Assembly (NCBI GenBank): GCA_963664595.2
Contig: CAXXOK010000003.1
Coordinates: 124,001-188,000 of the forward strand
DNA: 64,000 bases
Direction: 5' to 3'
DNA from: CAXXOK01 sp963664595
GTDB lineage: Bacteria > Bacillota > Clostridia > Christensenellales > Aristaeellaceae
The position numbers and the translations under genes were made by a program. Below the pieces are notes generated by a model, which did not search any database, was not told where the DNA came from, and worked only from the letters and a program-made list of their open reading frames with translations. Positions 1-8,373 of the stretch are shown here, in pieces. How positions within the stretch are numbered: position 1 is the first letter of the stretch; the number at the start of each line of letters is the position of its first letter.

Positions 1-1367
1 ACGGCCATACCGAACGCGCCGCCTTCACCGGCGGTTTCCATCACGGACACCGGTACGCCTGTTGCGTCGGCCAGGCACTGCTGCCCGGCGAGCGGAGTTT
101 TAAAATACCCCCCGTGGCCCGTGAGGCGGTCGATGGCGACGCCTTCCGCTGACAGAAGATCCATGCCGATTTTCAGCACCGCGAGCGCCGAATACAGATG
201 GGCGCGCATAAAGTTGGGCAGCGTAAAACGGCTGCCCGGCATGCGGATCACCATGGGGACGCCTTGGGTAAAGCCGGTGATGTGCTCTCCGGCAAGATAG
301 TTGATTACCGTCAGGCCGCCGCAATCCGGCTCGCCCTTCAAACTTTCGGAATAAAGAACGGAAAACAGGTCGTTCTCGGGAATATCGCAGGCATACCGGC
401 CCGCGAAGCTTTGAAACAGCCTCGCCCACGCGTCGATATCGGAGGTACAGTTGTTGCCCTGCACCAGCGCCACAGTCCGTCCCGCGGGTGTTGCCACGGT
501 GTCGATCTGTGAGTATACGCGGCTTAGCGGTTTTTCGGCAACGATCAGGGAAAAAACGGAGGTGCCTGCCGATACGTTGCCCAGCCGCGGCGTAATGCTG
601 TTGGTTGCCACCATGCCGGTGCCCGCGTCCCCTTCCGGCGGCGCGAGCGGAATGCCGGGTTTCAGCATCCCACTGGGATCAATCAGCCGCGCGCCTTCGG
701 CGGTTAAGACACCGGCATCCTCCCCGGCCAGGCGAATCTCAGGGAAAATCTCACGGGTTTTCCAGGGAAAGCCTTGCGGCGCGATCAGATCATCAAACTG
801 CTCCATCGCCGATTGCCGGTAATCGAGCGTTTGATAATCCAGGGGAAACATGCCGCTGGCCTCGCCGATCCCGATTACAAAACGGCCCGTCAGCCTGCTG
901 TGGATGTAACCGGCCAGCGAGGTGATGGCGCGGATATCCTTCACATGGGCTTCCTCCTGCAAAATGGCCTGATACAGATGCGCAATACTCCAGCGCTGGG
1001 GAATGTTTTCGTGAAACAGCTCCGTGAGCGTGAGGCTTGCCCTGCCGGTGATCGTGTTGCGCCAGGTGCGAAACGGCACCAGCTGGCGGCCATCCTTATC
1101 AAATACCAGATATCCGTGCATCATGCCGGACAGGCCAACCACATCCACCGTAACGGGCTGCTCCAGCGATCCAAACAGCCGGGCGACCGCTATGCGCAGC
1201 CCTTCCCAGGCGTTATCCAGCGAATAGGTCCAGATGCCGTCCTTCCATTGGCTTTCCCAGGAATAATTACCATGCGCGATGCAGCGGTGCCGGGAATCGG
1301 TCAGCACGGCCTTGATACGCGTGGATCCCAGTTCAATGCCCAGTGCGGCATGCAGTTCGCCACTCAT
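1..1367 (-). CDS. FGGY-family carbohydrate kinase (3' end outside window)
   Basis: The minus-strand frame is open from the ATG at 1367 to the window edge, so the C-terminus is missing. The N-terminus has the FGGY pattern ALGIELGSTRIKAV, followed by VGLSGMMHGYLVFDKDG, and further on GDAGTGMV and GNVSAGTSVFSL, which match the two actin-like ATPase lobes of sugar kinases. The family phosphorylates sugars or polyols such as xylulose, ribulose, fuculose or glycerol; the substrate cannot be told from sequence alone. The start is supported by a GGAGG ribosome site about 9 bases upstream. No sugar transporter or isomerase is visible on this side, so the pathway is probably encoded beyond the left edge. 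Confidence 0.85.
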   Translation of the reverse strand, partial: MSGELHAALGIELGSTRIKAVLTDSRHRCIAHGNYSWESQWKDGIWTYSLDNAWEGLRIAVARLFGSLEQPVTVDVVGLSGMMHGYLVFDKDGRQLVPFRTWRNTITGRASLTLTELFHENIPQRWSIAHLYQAILQEEAHVKDIRAITSLAGYIHSRLTGRFVIGIGEASGMFPLDYQTLDYRQSAMEQFDDLIAPQGFPWKTREIFPEIRLAGEDAGVLTAEGARLIDPSGMLKPGIPLAPPEGDAGTGMVATNSITPRLGNVSAGTSVFSLIVAEKPLSRVYSQIDTVATPAGRTVALVQGNNCTSDIDAWARLFQSFAGRYACDIPENDLFSVLYSESLKGEPDCGGLTVINYLAGEHITGFTQGVPMVIRMPGSRFTLPNFMRAHLYSALAVLKIGMDLLSAEGVAIDRLTGHGGYFKTPLAGQQCLADATGVPVSVMETAGEGGAFGMA

Positions 1368-1393
1368 GATGAGGACCTCCCAATCAAACGGAT

Positions 1394-1422
1394 AGTATCG
1401 TAATGGTAACAAATCCGTTGAA
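1394..1422 (-). promoter_or_regulatory. possible promoter for the FGGY kinase
   Basis: On the minus strand a weak -35 (TTCAAC) lies 17 bases before a -10-like GATACT, about 27 bases upstream of the kinase start. Position and spacing fit sigma-A, but the -35 is poor. Confidence 0.3.
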
Positions 1423-1614
1423 AAATGTCTATCTGGATTTGGGCAGGATATACGTGCGGCGCTGTGCTTTGCGGAATGCTTGACAATCGGTTGCTCGGCG
1501 CTTTACTGCATGTAAAAAAACTAATAGTATGGATTTATGGCTTGCTTCTGAAACCGCTCATCGGCTTGATCCGCCTGAAACGCCTTCTACCGCTCTTTAT
1601 GGAGGATTTCGACT

Positions 1615-2720
1615 ATGAAAATATACAACAGGGTTGCTGCCGCCGCGTTGATAACGGCGCGGTTGTGCGGCTGTGCGTAAAGCGCATGGCCCGCAAGCCT
1701 TTCCCCGGCGGTGACGGACGCAATGGGCCAATCGCAGGAGATCTTGCAGGAACAGCAATATGAATGTGACAGCCGGGATGATACGGAGCTTCCGCCGTTC
1801 AGATTTGACGGCGTCTATGGATCCGCAAGCTGGAAACTGGTCAGCCAAAACGGCGGAAGCATGAAATGCATCTGTCAGGAATACGACATCTTCCATATCG
1901 GCTGCGGCGTCAGCGTTCTGGTGATTTGTGCAGGCGATCCGGATACCTGCCAATGCGCTGTAATCGGCAACTATATTGGTACGGATATTTGGGTACTAAG
2001 GCCGTGCCCAATCAAAACGAGTTTGATTTCAACAACTCCGGGTTTCACAGGATCAGGGGGAAAAATCATGGCGAGGGCAATATGATCAGCGGAAACGGGT
2101 GCGGTGTGGGGATCAGAAACAATTGCATCGTGATCGGCAACCATATCGGGTATGCTGTTGGAGGGGAAAACGCGCTGCCCAACGATACGGGAATAGCGCG
2201 CTACCCGGACGCCGTTATCGGCGGATACACGCCGGAGGAAGGCAACCTGATTAACAGCACTGTGTTCGCTATCCGGTCGGGGATGTCCGGGGTTTCGCAA
2301 AGCTAGGTTTCGGGGAACACGTTCATCAATGAGCACAGCAGCGGGCTTTGCATTGAAGGATGTACCAGTTGGAATGTTTTCCGGAGCAACAACATTGTCT
2401 GCGGCGGAATGGGCAACAGCATCCGAATATCGCATCTTTCTGAAAAACCCGTCCAACATGATCCTGCTGCCCCACGAGGACAATCTCGGCCTGGCCGCAC
2501 CAACCCTTACACAGCCGCTGGCGATACGGCGAGGGGAACTGCCTTCACGTTTGCTGTGGTTGAAATCTACCTATTTTATGAAGGACAGACACATCCATCA
2601 GTTCTGTAACGGCGGACGCCCGGGGAGCCTTTGCCTTTGTGTATACGGAGTCGCCTGGCGGAAAGCAGACCCTCCTGCTGGCAACCGATTGGCAGAATAA
2701 CACGTCCGTTTTTCTGCTGT
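1615..2720 (+). pseudogene. decayed right-handed beta-helix repeat lipoprotein
   Basis: The remnant begins with an ATG and a lipoprotein-like signal (MKIYNRVAAAALITARLCGCA) that ends in an in-frame TAA at 1678-1680, yet homology-like sequence continues in the same frame. Recognisable pieces then jump frame: GNYIGTD near 1970-1990, GTKAVPNQN, EGNMISGNG, VIGNHIG, NALPNDTGI and IGGYTPEEGNLI up to a second in-frame stop at 2304-2306, then SGNTFINEHSSGLCIEG. The 3' end (VEIYLFYEGQ, SVTADARGAFAFVYTE, LLLATDWQNNTSVF) resembles the beta-sandwich tail of secreted parallel beta-helix proteins. At least two nonsense codons and about three frameshifts are needed to join the pieces, so this is a dead gene. 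Proteins with NxIGT-type repeats are usually large surface or carbohydrate-binding proteins. Confidence 0.7.
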
Positions 2721-2792
2721 GTGTACAGCAAAGAAAAGACTCCCGGTTATCCAGCCGGGCTTGCAGACGGATTGTGGCTTTTTTTGCATACA

Positions 2793-2827
2793 GAAGCAGC
2801 ACCCGGTTGGAGTGCCGCTTCTTTTTA
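2793..2827 (+). terminator. rho-independent terminator after the beta-helix remnant
   Basis: A 10-bp stem (GAAGCAGCAC pairing with GTGCCGCTTC, one G-U) with a short loop is followed by TTTTTA. It sits just after the decayed gene, as expected for its original terminator. Confidence 0.75.
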
Positions 2828-2964
2828 TTAAGGTTTGCGAAAAAATATAGGAAATGCAACGAAGCGGTGTAAGTCGATCGTTTTGCGTCGGTTCTTCTTT
2901 CTCCCGTACTTCTTGCATTGAGCAGGTTTGGGATAGTTGCTGAAAAACCGCTGAGGAGAAAATC

Positions 2965-4473
2965 CTACTTCTGCAGTCTGCGCGCGTCGCGTGTTAAGGG
3001 AATCAGGTCGCTTCGGTCCAAAAGAGACAAATTGAATTTTCTGTTCAGGACCGCAAAATGGGCAACGCCAAATCCGATTTTCCGCAAATAGGAGAAAACA
3101 CCGATCGCGCCTGTCGGATAGCTGCGTGCCTCGGCTCCGTAGAGGGCGCAAAGGTCGGGTATATCGCCGAAGATTTCTTCAACCGTTGTGCCGTATTTCT
3201 GAAACAAGGGACGGACTGTTCCGCTTTTCACTTCATTTCCGATTCTATCGCCCGTCATGGCCGCCGCCATGGCGGCACGGCACAAGCCGACGCTGGTTAC
3301 CAATCCGTCGCCAAAGGAAATCGCCTTGAATACCTGATCCTCGCTGGCAAAGCCGCCCGTCAGGGTAACGGCCGGAAGGGGCAGGCTTTCGCTTTTCAGC
3401 TTTTTAAGCAAATGGACCACTTCGTTTTCCAGCGTTATGGTAGGATAGGACCACTCATTCATCATTTTTGAGGGACTGTAGCCGGAACCGCCGCCTGCGC
3501 CGTCAAATGTTACCATATCGACGCCGTTCGCGCTTGCCATCCTCAGGACCCGCTCCAGATCGACCGGGTCATAGCCCGCCATTTTAAAGTAAATATTCTT
3601 TGCGCCGTTGGAGCGAAGCTGCCCGATATGCTTGGTAATTCTTTCTTCCGTCCACATGGGAAGCCTGCCATAGGTATAAAAATTGGGACAGACGCCGTTT
3701 TGATAGGCTTCCTGCACCGCCGGATCCTCCGGATCGGGATGAACAAGATTACCCAGCGTTTTCTTTTGCAGGGCGGTTTCGATGTCTTTTACCCTGATCA
3801 CAGGCTGTACGCCCTTCGCCGATTGCCCGAACTTGATTTCGATCGCTTCAAAGCCGTACTTCTGCAAGGCAAGCTGGGGAACCCCCAGCAGATCGTCATC
3901 GGGGTTGCATTGCAGGATCATCTGGCCTTTGCCCCGATAATACGGATCATAGCTTTTTCTGACGGAGGCGAGAAATGGAAAATCAACAATGCGGCCATTT
4001 TTTATTACATGGTTGGGATCATTATTCCTTGCGTGTTCGCCGACGACGCAGCTTACGCCCGCGAGTGCCGCTCCGGCAAAATAGTCTTTCCAGTTCAGCT
4101 TGATCAGTGCGGGCAGAATGAGCGGCAAATCCATATCAATCCGGTTGTGCGTTCCATAGGAGACAGATAAATCCATATTGAAAATCGTTGCCTGCTCCGC
4201 ATCCTCCGCAATGCCCTGCGCGCCGAATACCCGTCCGTTGATATTGAAGTGAGAGTAATCGACGGGATAATTCTTTTCGGAGGCAATCTGATTGTCGCCG
4301 GTTGTGATTGGATATACGGTTTGCGCGCCCAACACGGCCGAAAGCGCAATTTCACAGGTACCGGGGCAATCCATAATGCACATGGAGCACATGCCGGAGG
4401 TGGAACAGGTAGTTTGACTTTTGTTTTTTCCACCGGTGAAGGGGGAACTCAAATTCGGGCTGTACGACATCAT
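2965..4473 (-). CDS. FMN-binding glutamate synthase-like protein (GltB central/FMN domain)
   Basis: A 502-residue protein matching the stand-alone FMN/glutamate-synthase domain family (archaeal-type GOGAT large-subunit-like). The barrel signatures include NGAKNIYFKMAGYDPVDLER, a flavin-site-like stretch VDMVTFDGAGGGSGYSP, and LPAVTLTGGFASEDQVFKAI with FGDGLVTSVGLCRAAMAAAM. It lacks the amidotransferase domain, so it cannot by itself take ammonia from glutamine. The N-terminus carries a compact cysteine cluster (Cys 23, 29, 32, 36, 40; CSTSGMCSMCIMDCPGTC) that could bind an iron-sulfur cluster. GAGGAGG lies 5 bases before the ATG at 4473 (a second ATG follows directly). It is a single gene downstream of tRNA-Glu on the same strand, but a terminator separates them. 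The true substrate and electron donor are unknown. Confidence 0.8.
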   Translation of the reverse strand: MMSYSPNLSSPFTGGKNKSQTTCSTSGMCSMCIMDCPGTCEIALSAVLGAQTVYPITTGDNQIASEKNYPVDYSHFNINGRVFGAQGIAEDAEQATIFNMDLSVSYGTHNRIDMDLPLILPALIKLNWKDYFAGAALAGVSCVVGEHARNNDPNHVIKNGRIVDFPFLASVRKSYDPYYRGKGQMILQCNPDDDLLGVPQLALQKYGFEAIEIKFGQSAKGVQPVIRVKDIETALQKKTLGNLVHPDPEDPAVQEAYQNGVCPNFYTYGRLPMWTEERITKHIGQLRSNGAKNIYFKMAGYDPVDLERVLRMASANGVDMVTFDGAGGGSGYSPSKMMNEWSYPTITLENEVVHLLKKLKSESLPLPAVTLTGGFASEDQVFKAISFGDGLVTSVGLCRAAMAAAMTGDRIGNEVKSGTVRPLFQKYGTTVEEIFGDIPDLCALYGAEARSYPTGAIGVFSYLRKIGFGVAHFAVLNRKFNLSLLDRSDLIPLTRDARRLQK

Positions 4474-4560
4474 GATACCTCCTCAAAACAGGTTTATTTC
4501 TTTGCGCAGAACATGATCGGCAGCATTATCAAACGCCGGGGGGAGATTCTTCAGCGGCCA

Positions 4561-4602
4561 TAAAGAAACATCACCCTCGCATCGTTTGAATGCAAGGGTG
4601 AT
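4561..4602 (-). terminator. terminator of the tRNA-Glu gene
   Basis: Read on the minus strand, ATCACCCTTGCAT pairs with ATGCGAGGGTGAT around a 7-base loop and is followed by GTTTCTTTAT. It begins a few bases after the tRNA 3' CCA. Confidence 0.85.
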
Positions 4603-4606
4603 AATC

Positions 4607-4681
4607 TGGTAGCTCCAAGGGGAATCGAACCCCTGATTTCGCCTTGAGAGGGCGACGTCTTAACCGCTTGACCATGGAGCC
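4607..4681 (-). tRNA. tRNA-Glu (anticodon CTC)
   Basis: A 75-base cloverleaf including an encoded CCA. The acceptor GGCTCCA pairs with TGGAGCT (G-U at the first pair). The D-arm is GGTC..GAC, the anticodon loop CTCTCAA gives anticodon CTC (reads GAG), and the T-loop is TTCGATTC. It is transcribed from its own promoter. Confidence 0.95.
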
Positions 4682-4700
4682 ATATCGACGGGACCGACAT

Positions 4701-4729
4701 AGTGTAGCATACTTTAAAAAGGTTGTAAA
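4701..4729 (-). promoter_or_regulatory. sigma-A promoter of tRNA-Glu
   Basis: On the minus strand TTTACA is followed 17 bases later by TACACT, ending 19 bases before the mature tRNA 5' end. This is a near-consensus vegetative promoter. Confidence 0.8.
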
Positions 4730-4847
4730 GATACAATCGGCGGTTTTTTGCGGCGCTTTTGTACGGCGGGCGCGCGGGTGGGGGCGGGCCGATTGTAACA
4801 CTTCTGAAAATAATGCACAGATAAAACGGCATGCCGGGGAATTTCCC

Positions 4848-4876
4848 TTTCAAAAATGGCGGCATTTGTGTATAAT
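4848..4876 (+). promoter_or_regulatory. sigma-A promoter of ireB-yqgF-DUF1292
   Basis: A perfect TATAAT with an upstream TG (extended -10) is preceded by TTTCAA at 17 bases. It lies about 43 bases before the ireB start and is divergent from the tRNA-Glu promoter. Confidence 0.75.
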
Positions 4877-4919
4877 AGGATCGTATTTGGCCTGGATTGA
4901 CGCGGAAGGAGTGAGTTGC

Positions 4920-5183
4920 GTGACAGCAGATTCAAGCGGAACAGCCAGATTTATGCCGATTGTCGAGGGCTCAAGCAATGCCGCCGACATTCTGGAGCAC
5001 GTGTACAGGGCGCTGCAGGCAAAGGGATACGATCCCGTTACGCAAATTGTAGGCTATCTCATTTCCGGGGACCCCACCTACATCACCAGCCACAATCAGG
5101 CCCGGAGCATGATTACACGGCTGGAGCGCGACGAGATTGTGGAAGAGCTTGTACGCGTGTACCTGCGCAGGCTGGACGCGTGA
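4920..5183 (+). CDS. ireB: IreB family regulatory phosphoprotein
   Basis: An 87-residue protein with the conserved IreB body (LEHVYRALQAKGYDPVTQIVGYL, SGDPTYITSHNQAR, LERDEIVEELVRVYL). In enterococci IreB is a small protein phosphorylated by the PASTA Ser/Thr kinase IreK, and it modulates cephalosporin tolerance. No kinase gene is visible here. The GTG at 4920 is chosen because AGGA lies 9 bases upstream; an in-frame GTG at 4911 would abut the ribosome site. The gene order ireB-yqgF-DUF1292 is characteristic of Firmicutes, and the stop overlaps the next start (GTGA). Confidence 0.9.
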   Translation: MTADSSGTARFMPIVEGSSNAADILEHVYRALQAKGYDPVTQIVGYLISGDPTYITSHNQARSMITRLERDEIVEELVRVYLRRLDA

Positions 5184-5602
5184 ACAAACGGGTTGTCGCG
5201 CTGGATGTGGGGGATGTGCGCATTGGTATCGCCATAAGCGATCCCACCCGCACCATCGCTCAGCCGCTGGAAACCTATACCCGTGTGGGCTACGGCCCGG
5301 ACGGCAGGTATATCAGGGCTTTGTGTGAACGGTATGGCACCGACGACGTGCTGCTGGGCCTTCCGCTGAATATGGACGGCTCCGCCGGGATACAGGCGGA
5401 AAAAACCAGAGCGTTTGGCGATGTGCTGGCCGGAGGGGGTCTGCACGTTTTTTATTGGGACGAGCGGCTTACCTCCGTAACGGCCGAACGGGCGCTGCTG
5501 GAGGGCAACCTCCGGCGCGAACAGCGCAAGCTGCATGTGGATAAGGTGGCCGCCGCCGTGATTTTGGAGCAATGGCTCCGATGGGAAACGGAAAGGAAGT
5601 AA
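5180..5602 (+). CDS. yqgF: YqgF/RuvX family putative pre-16S rRNA nuclease
   Basis: A 140-residue RNase H-fold protein. The N-terminal strand-turn motif ALDVGDVRIGIAISDP carries the first catalytic Asp, LLGLPLNMDGSAG follows, and the conserved DERLTSVTAERAL and HVDKVAAAVILEQWL complete the family pattern. It is expected to take part in 16S rRNA 5'-end maturation. It starts at a GTG that overlaps the ireB stop by four bases, so the two are translationally coupled. Length is normal for the family. Confidence 0.92.
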   Translation: MNKRVVALDVGDVRIGIAISDPTRTIAQPLETYTRVGYGPDGRYIRALCERYGTDDVLLGLPLNMDGSAGIQAEKTRAFGDVLAGGGLHVFYWDERLTSVTAERALLEGNLRREQRKLHVDKVAAAVILEQWLRWETERK

Positions 5603-5606
5603 ACCT

Positions 5607-5924
5607 ATGGACGACAACAAACACGAGGAAAATCAGGAAGATTTTGTGGTTTATCTGCAGGATGAAGATGGTAACGATATTGCCTTTGAACACCTGATGA
5701 CCGTGAAATACAAAGAGCATGAGTATATCCTGCTGGAAGCCAAGCAGGATATCGAAGGCTGCATGCAGGGCGAAAGCATCATCCTGCGTGTGGAGCAGGA
5801 CGAGAGCGGCGAAGATATTTACGTAACCGTGGAAGATGAAGACGAATATCAGATCGTCTTTGATAAATGCGTGGACGCCATCGATGAGATGGATGAGGAT
5901 GCGGACGACGATCAGGACGAGTAA
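5607..5924 (+). CDS. DUF1292 domain protein (YrzB-like)
   Basis: A 105-residue, very acidic protein. The core YLQDEDGNDIAFEHLMTV and YKEHEYILLEA.., ending in VEDEDEYQIVFDKCVDAI, is the DUF1292 pattern. The C-terminus is an Asp/Glu tail. It follows yqgF by 4 bases with a GGAAAGGA ribosome site, completing the usual three-gene operon. Its molecular role is not known. Confidence 0.9.
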   Translation: MDDNKHEENQEDFVVYLQDEDGNDIAFEHLMTVKYKEHEYILLEAKQDIEGCMQGESIILRVEQDESGEDIYVTVEDEDEYQIVFDKCVDAIDEMDEDADDDQDE

Positions 5925-5948
5925 GGCTCCTTATCGGCATCCTGTCAG

Positions 5949-5976
5949 GGCCTGCCCGAATAGGGCGGGCCTTTTT
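5949..5976 (+). terminator. terminator of the ireB operon
   Basis: A GC-rich stem (GCCTGCCC with GGGCGGGC, loop GAATA) is followed by CTTTTT. Confidence 0.85.
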
Positions 5977-5991
5977 AAAACTGGAGCTTGC

Positions 5992-6020
5992 TTGAATGTA
6001 TTCCCCGGATACGGTATACT
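5992..6020 (+). promoter_or_regulatory. sigma-A promoter of fhs, with a long leader
   Basis: TTGAAT and TATACT are spaced by 17 bases. The start of fhs is about 175 bases downstream, leaving a long GC-rich untranslated leader with several short inverted repeats. No known riboswitch consensus could be recognised in it. Confidence 0.7.
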
Positions 6021-6200
6021 GGGAGCACGCTGACGAAAATTCCGCATGCAGACGGCCGTGGGTTTTCCGCCCTGCAAGAGCCGCAAACCGATACGGCGCA
6101 GCCGTTTCGAGCTGCGAAGGCAGAACCGGCACGGCAGGTGCGGATACGATGTTTATTCAGGAACCAGAGGCAAAAATTTCCGGCTTGAGGAGGAACCATC

Positions 6201-7868
6201 ATGACAGACTTGGAAATCGCACGCAAAGCTACCCTGCAACCCATCGCACAGATTGCCGAAGCGGCAGGATTTGCGGAGGATGCGGTTTCACCCTACGGCA
6301 GATACATCGCCAAGATCAACGCCCGGCAATATGCAGCCCTGCCCCGCAAGGCCAAGCTGGTGCTGGTGACCGCCATTAACCCCACACCCGCCGGCGAGGG
6401 GAAAACCACGATGTCCGTCGCGCTGGCGGATGGCCTTGCCCGCATCGGCAAGCGCGTGATGCTGGCCCTGCGGGAGCCTTCGCTGGGCCCGGTGTTCGGC
6501 ATGAAGGGCGGCGCGACGGGCGGCGGCTATGCGCAGGTAGTGCCCATGGAGAGCATTAACCTCCATTTTACGGGAGATCTGTCCGCGATTACCAGCGCCA
6601 ACAATTTGCTGTGCGCACTGATCGATAACCATGTGCAGCAGGGAAACGCGCTGCATATCGATCCCAGGACCATCTGCTTTCGCCACTGTCTGGATGTGAA
6701 TGACCGGCAGCTGCGGCAGATTGTGCAGGGGCTGGGCGGAAAGAAAAACGGCACGCCCCGCGAGGATGGCTTTGATATCACCGCCGCCAGCGAAGTGATG
6801 GCTGTGTTCTGCCTGGCGTCCGATCTCAAGGATTTAAAGGAACGTCTCGGCCGCATTGTGGTCGCATATAATAAGGAAGATAAACCCGTAACCGCGGCGC
6901 AGATCGGGGCGGCGGGCGCGATGACCGCGCTGCTGCGCGACGCGTTTGATCCCAATCTGGTGCAGACGCTGGAAGGCACGCCCTGCCTGATGCACGGGGG
7001 CCCCTTTGCCAACATTGCCCACGGCTGCAACAGCGTGGCGGCCACCACGCTCGCCATGAAGATGGCGGATTATGTGGTGACCGAGGCGGGCTTCGGCGCG
7101 GACCTGGGCGCGGAAAAATTCCTGGATATCAAGTGCCGCATGAACGATCTGTGGCCCAGCGCCATTGTGCTGGTGGCCACGCTGCGGGCGCTCAAGCACC
7201 ACGGCGGCGTATCCAAGGCTGATCTGGGCAAAACAAACCTCAACGCACTCCACAAGGGGATGGATAACCTGATGGCGCACATCGGAAACATTCAAAATGT
7301 GTGGCAAACCCCTGTGGTCGTTGCGATCAATCACTTTGTGACCGATGACGACGCGGAAATACAGGCGTTGTCCGAAGCTCTGCGGGCAAAAGGCATTACC
7401 TTTGCGCTGTGCGAGGGCTGGGCGAAGGGTGGTGATGGGGCAACGGCGCTGGCGGAGGTCGTGGGTGCGGCTATCGATGTCAGCTCTGCTGCTACGCCGC
7501 ATTTCACCTATCCTGAGGACGAAACCCTGCAGGAAAAGATTGAAGCGGTGGCTAAGCGGATATACCACGCGGGCAGCGTCACCTTTGCGGAGGACGCGCT
7601 GAGCGACCTGAACCGCTATCAGCAGGCCGGTTACGGCAAATGCCCCGTCTGCATCGCCAAAACGCAGTACTCCATGAGTGATAACAAGGCGGTGCTGGGC
7701 GCGCCGGAGGGCTTTGACCTCCACATCCACTCGGTGCGGCTGTCGGCGGGCGCGGGCTTTATCGTGGTATTTGCGGGCGGCATCATCGCCATGCCGGGAC
7801 TGCCCAAGCAGCCGGCGGCGCTGACCATTGACGTAAACGAAAACGGAGACATTGAAGGATTGTTTTAA
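6201..7868 (+). CDS. fhs: formate--tetrahydrofolate ligase
   Basis: The 555-residue length is normal for the family. The enzyme makes 10-formyltetrahydrofolate from formate, THF and ATP, feeding purine synthesis and, in acetogens, the methyl branch of the Wood-Ljungdahl pathway. The P-loop PAGEGKTT is at residues 63-70, REPSLGPVFGMKGGATGGGYAQV follows near residue 95, and the conserved C-terminal stretch FIVVFAGGIIAMPGLP is intact. The start is supported by GAGGAGG eight bases upstream. No other folate or Wood-Ljungdahl gene is adjacent; the next genes (Lrp, aminotransferase) begin 13 bases later and may be co-transcribed. Confidence 0.97.
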   Translation: MTDLEIARKATLQPIAQIAEAAGFAEDAVSPYGRYIAKINARQYAALPRKAKLVLVTAINPTPAGEGKTTMSVALADGLARIGKRVMLALREPSLGPVFGMKGGATGGGYAQVVPMESINLHFTGDLSAITSANNLLCALIDNHVQQGNALHIDPRTICFRHCLDVNDRQLRQIVQGLGGKKNGTPREDGFDITAASEVMAVFCLASDLKDLKERLGRIVVAYNKEDKPVTAAQIGAAGAMTALLRDAFDPNLVQTLEGTPCLMHGGPFANIAHGCNSVAATTLAMKMADYVVTEAGFGADLGAEKFLDIKCRMNDLWPSAIVLVATLRALKHHGGVSKADLGKTNLNALHKGMDNLMAHIGNIQNVWQTPVVVAINHFVTDDDAEIQALSEALRAKGITFALCEGWAKGGDGATALAEVVGAAIDVSSAATPHFTYPEDETLQEKIEAVAKRIYHAGSVTFAEDALSDLNRYQQAGYGKCPVCIAKTQYSMSDNKAVLGAPEGFDLHIHSVRLSAGAGFIVVFAGGIIAMPGLPKQPAALTIDVNENGDIEGLF

Positions 7869-7881
7869 TGAGGTGAAAACC

Positions 7882-8373
7882 ATGGAAAATATCAAAATGG
7901 AACTTTTGCATGTGTTGCAACAGGACTGCCGCATCCCTCTGGAGAAGCTTGCGGTGATGCTGGACCAGCCGTTGGATACGGTTGCCGGAATGCTGGACGA
8001 AATGGAAAAAACCGGCGTTATCCTGCGCTACGCGCCCGTGATCAACTGGGACCGTGTGGGCAAGGAGCGCGTGGAGGGCATGATCGAGGTTCGCACCACC
8101 CCCCAGCGTGATCAGGGCTTTGATGCCATTGCCAAGCGCATTTACCGTTTCGACGAAGTAAAAAGCGTGTATCTGATGAGCGGGGCCTACGATCTGCTGC
8201 TGCTGGTGGAAGCCCCCACCCTCAAGGAGCTGGCGCTTTTCGTGTCCTCCAAGCTTTCGGTGCTGGAAAACGTGGTTGGCACAGCGACGCATTTTGTGCT
8301 CAAGTGTTACAAGAGCGAGGGGATCATCTTTGAAGAGGATCCCAAGGACAGGAGACTGGCGGTGAACCCCTGA
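7882..8373 (+). CDS. Lrp/AsnC family transcriptional regulator
   Basis: A 163-residue protein with an N-terminal winged-helix part (LLHVLQQDCRIPLEKLAVMLDQP...VILRYAPVINW) and a C-terminal RAM/AsnC ligand-binding domain (VEGMIEVRTTPQRDQGFDAIAKRI, VYLMSGAYDLLLLVEAP). Such proteins sense amino acids and control their metabolism. ATG 7882 is chosen because GAGGTG precedes it; a longer in-frame form from 7852 would overlap fhs. Its stop shares a base with the aminotransferase start (TGATG), a conserved Lrp-aminotransferase pairing in Clostridia that suggests it controls or responds to the product of that enzyme. Confidence 0.92.
   Translation: MENIKMELLHVLQQDCRIPLEKLAVMLDQPLDTVAGMLDEMEKTGVILRYAPVINWDRVGKERVEGMIEVRTTPQRDQGFDAIAKRIYRFDEVKSVYLMSGAYDLLLLVEAPTLKELALFVSSKLSVLENVVGTATHFVLKCYKSEGIIFEEDPKDRRLAVNP

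Noticed and set aside
6021..6200. ZTP or THF riboswitch before fhs
   Set aside because: I looked for the ZTP 3' core CCGCCTGGGC and the THF-I core; only a weak CCGCCCTGC is present and the partner 5' domain is missing.
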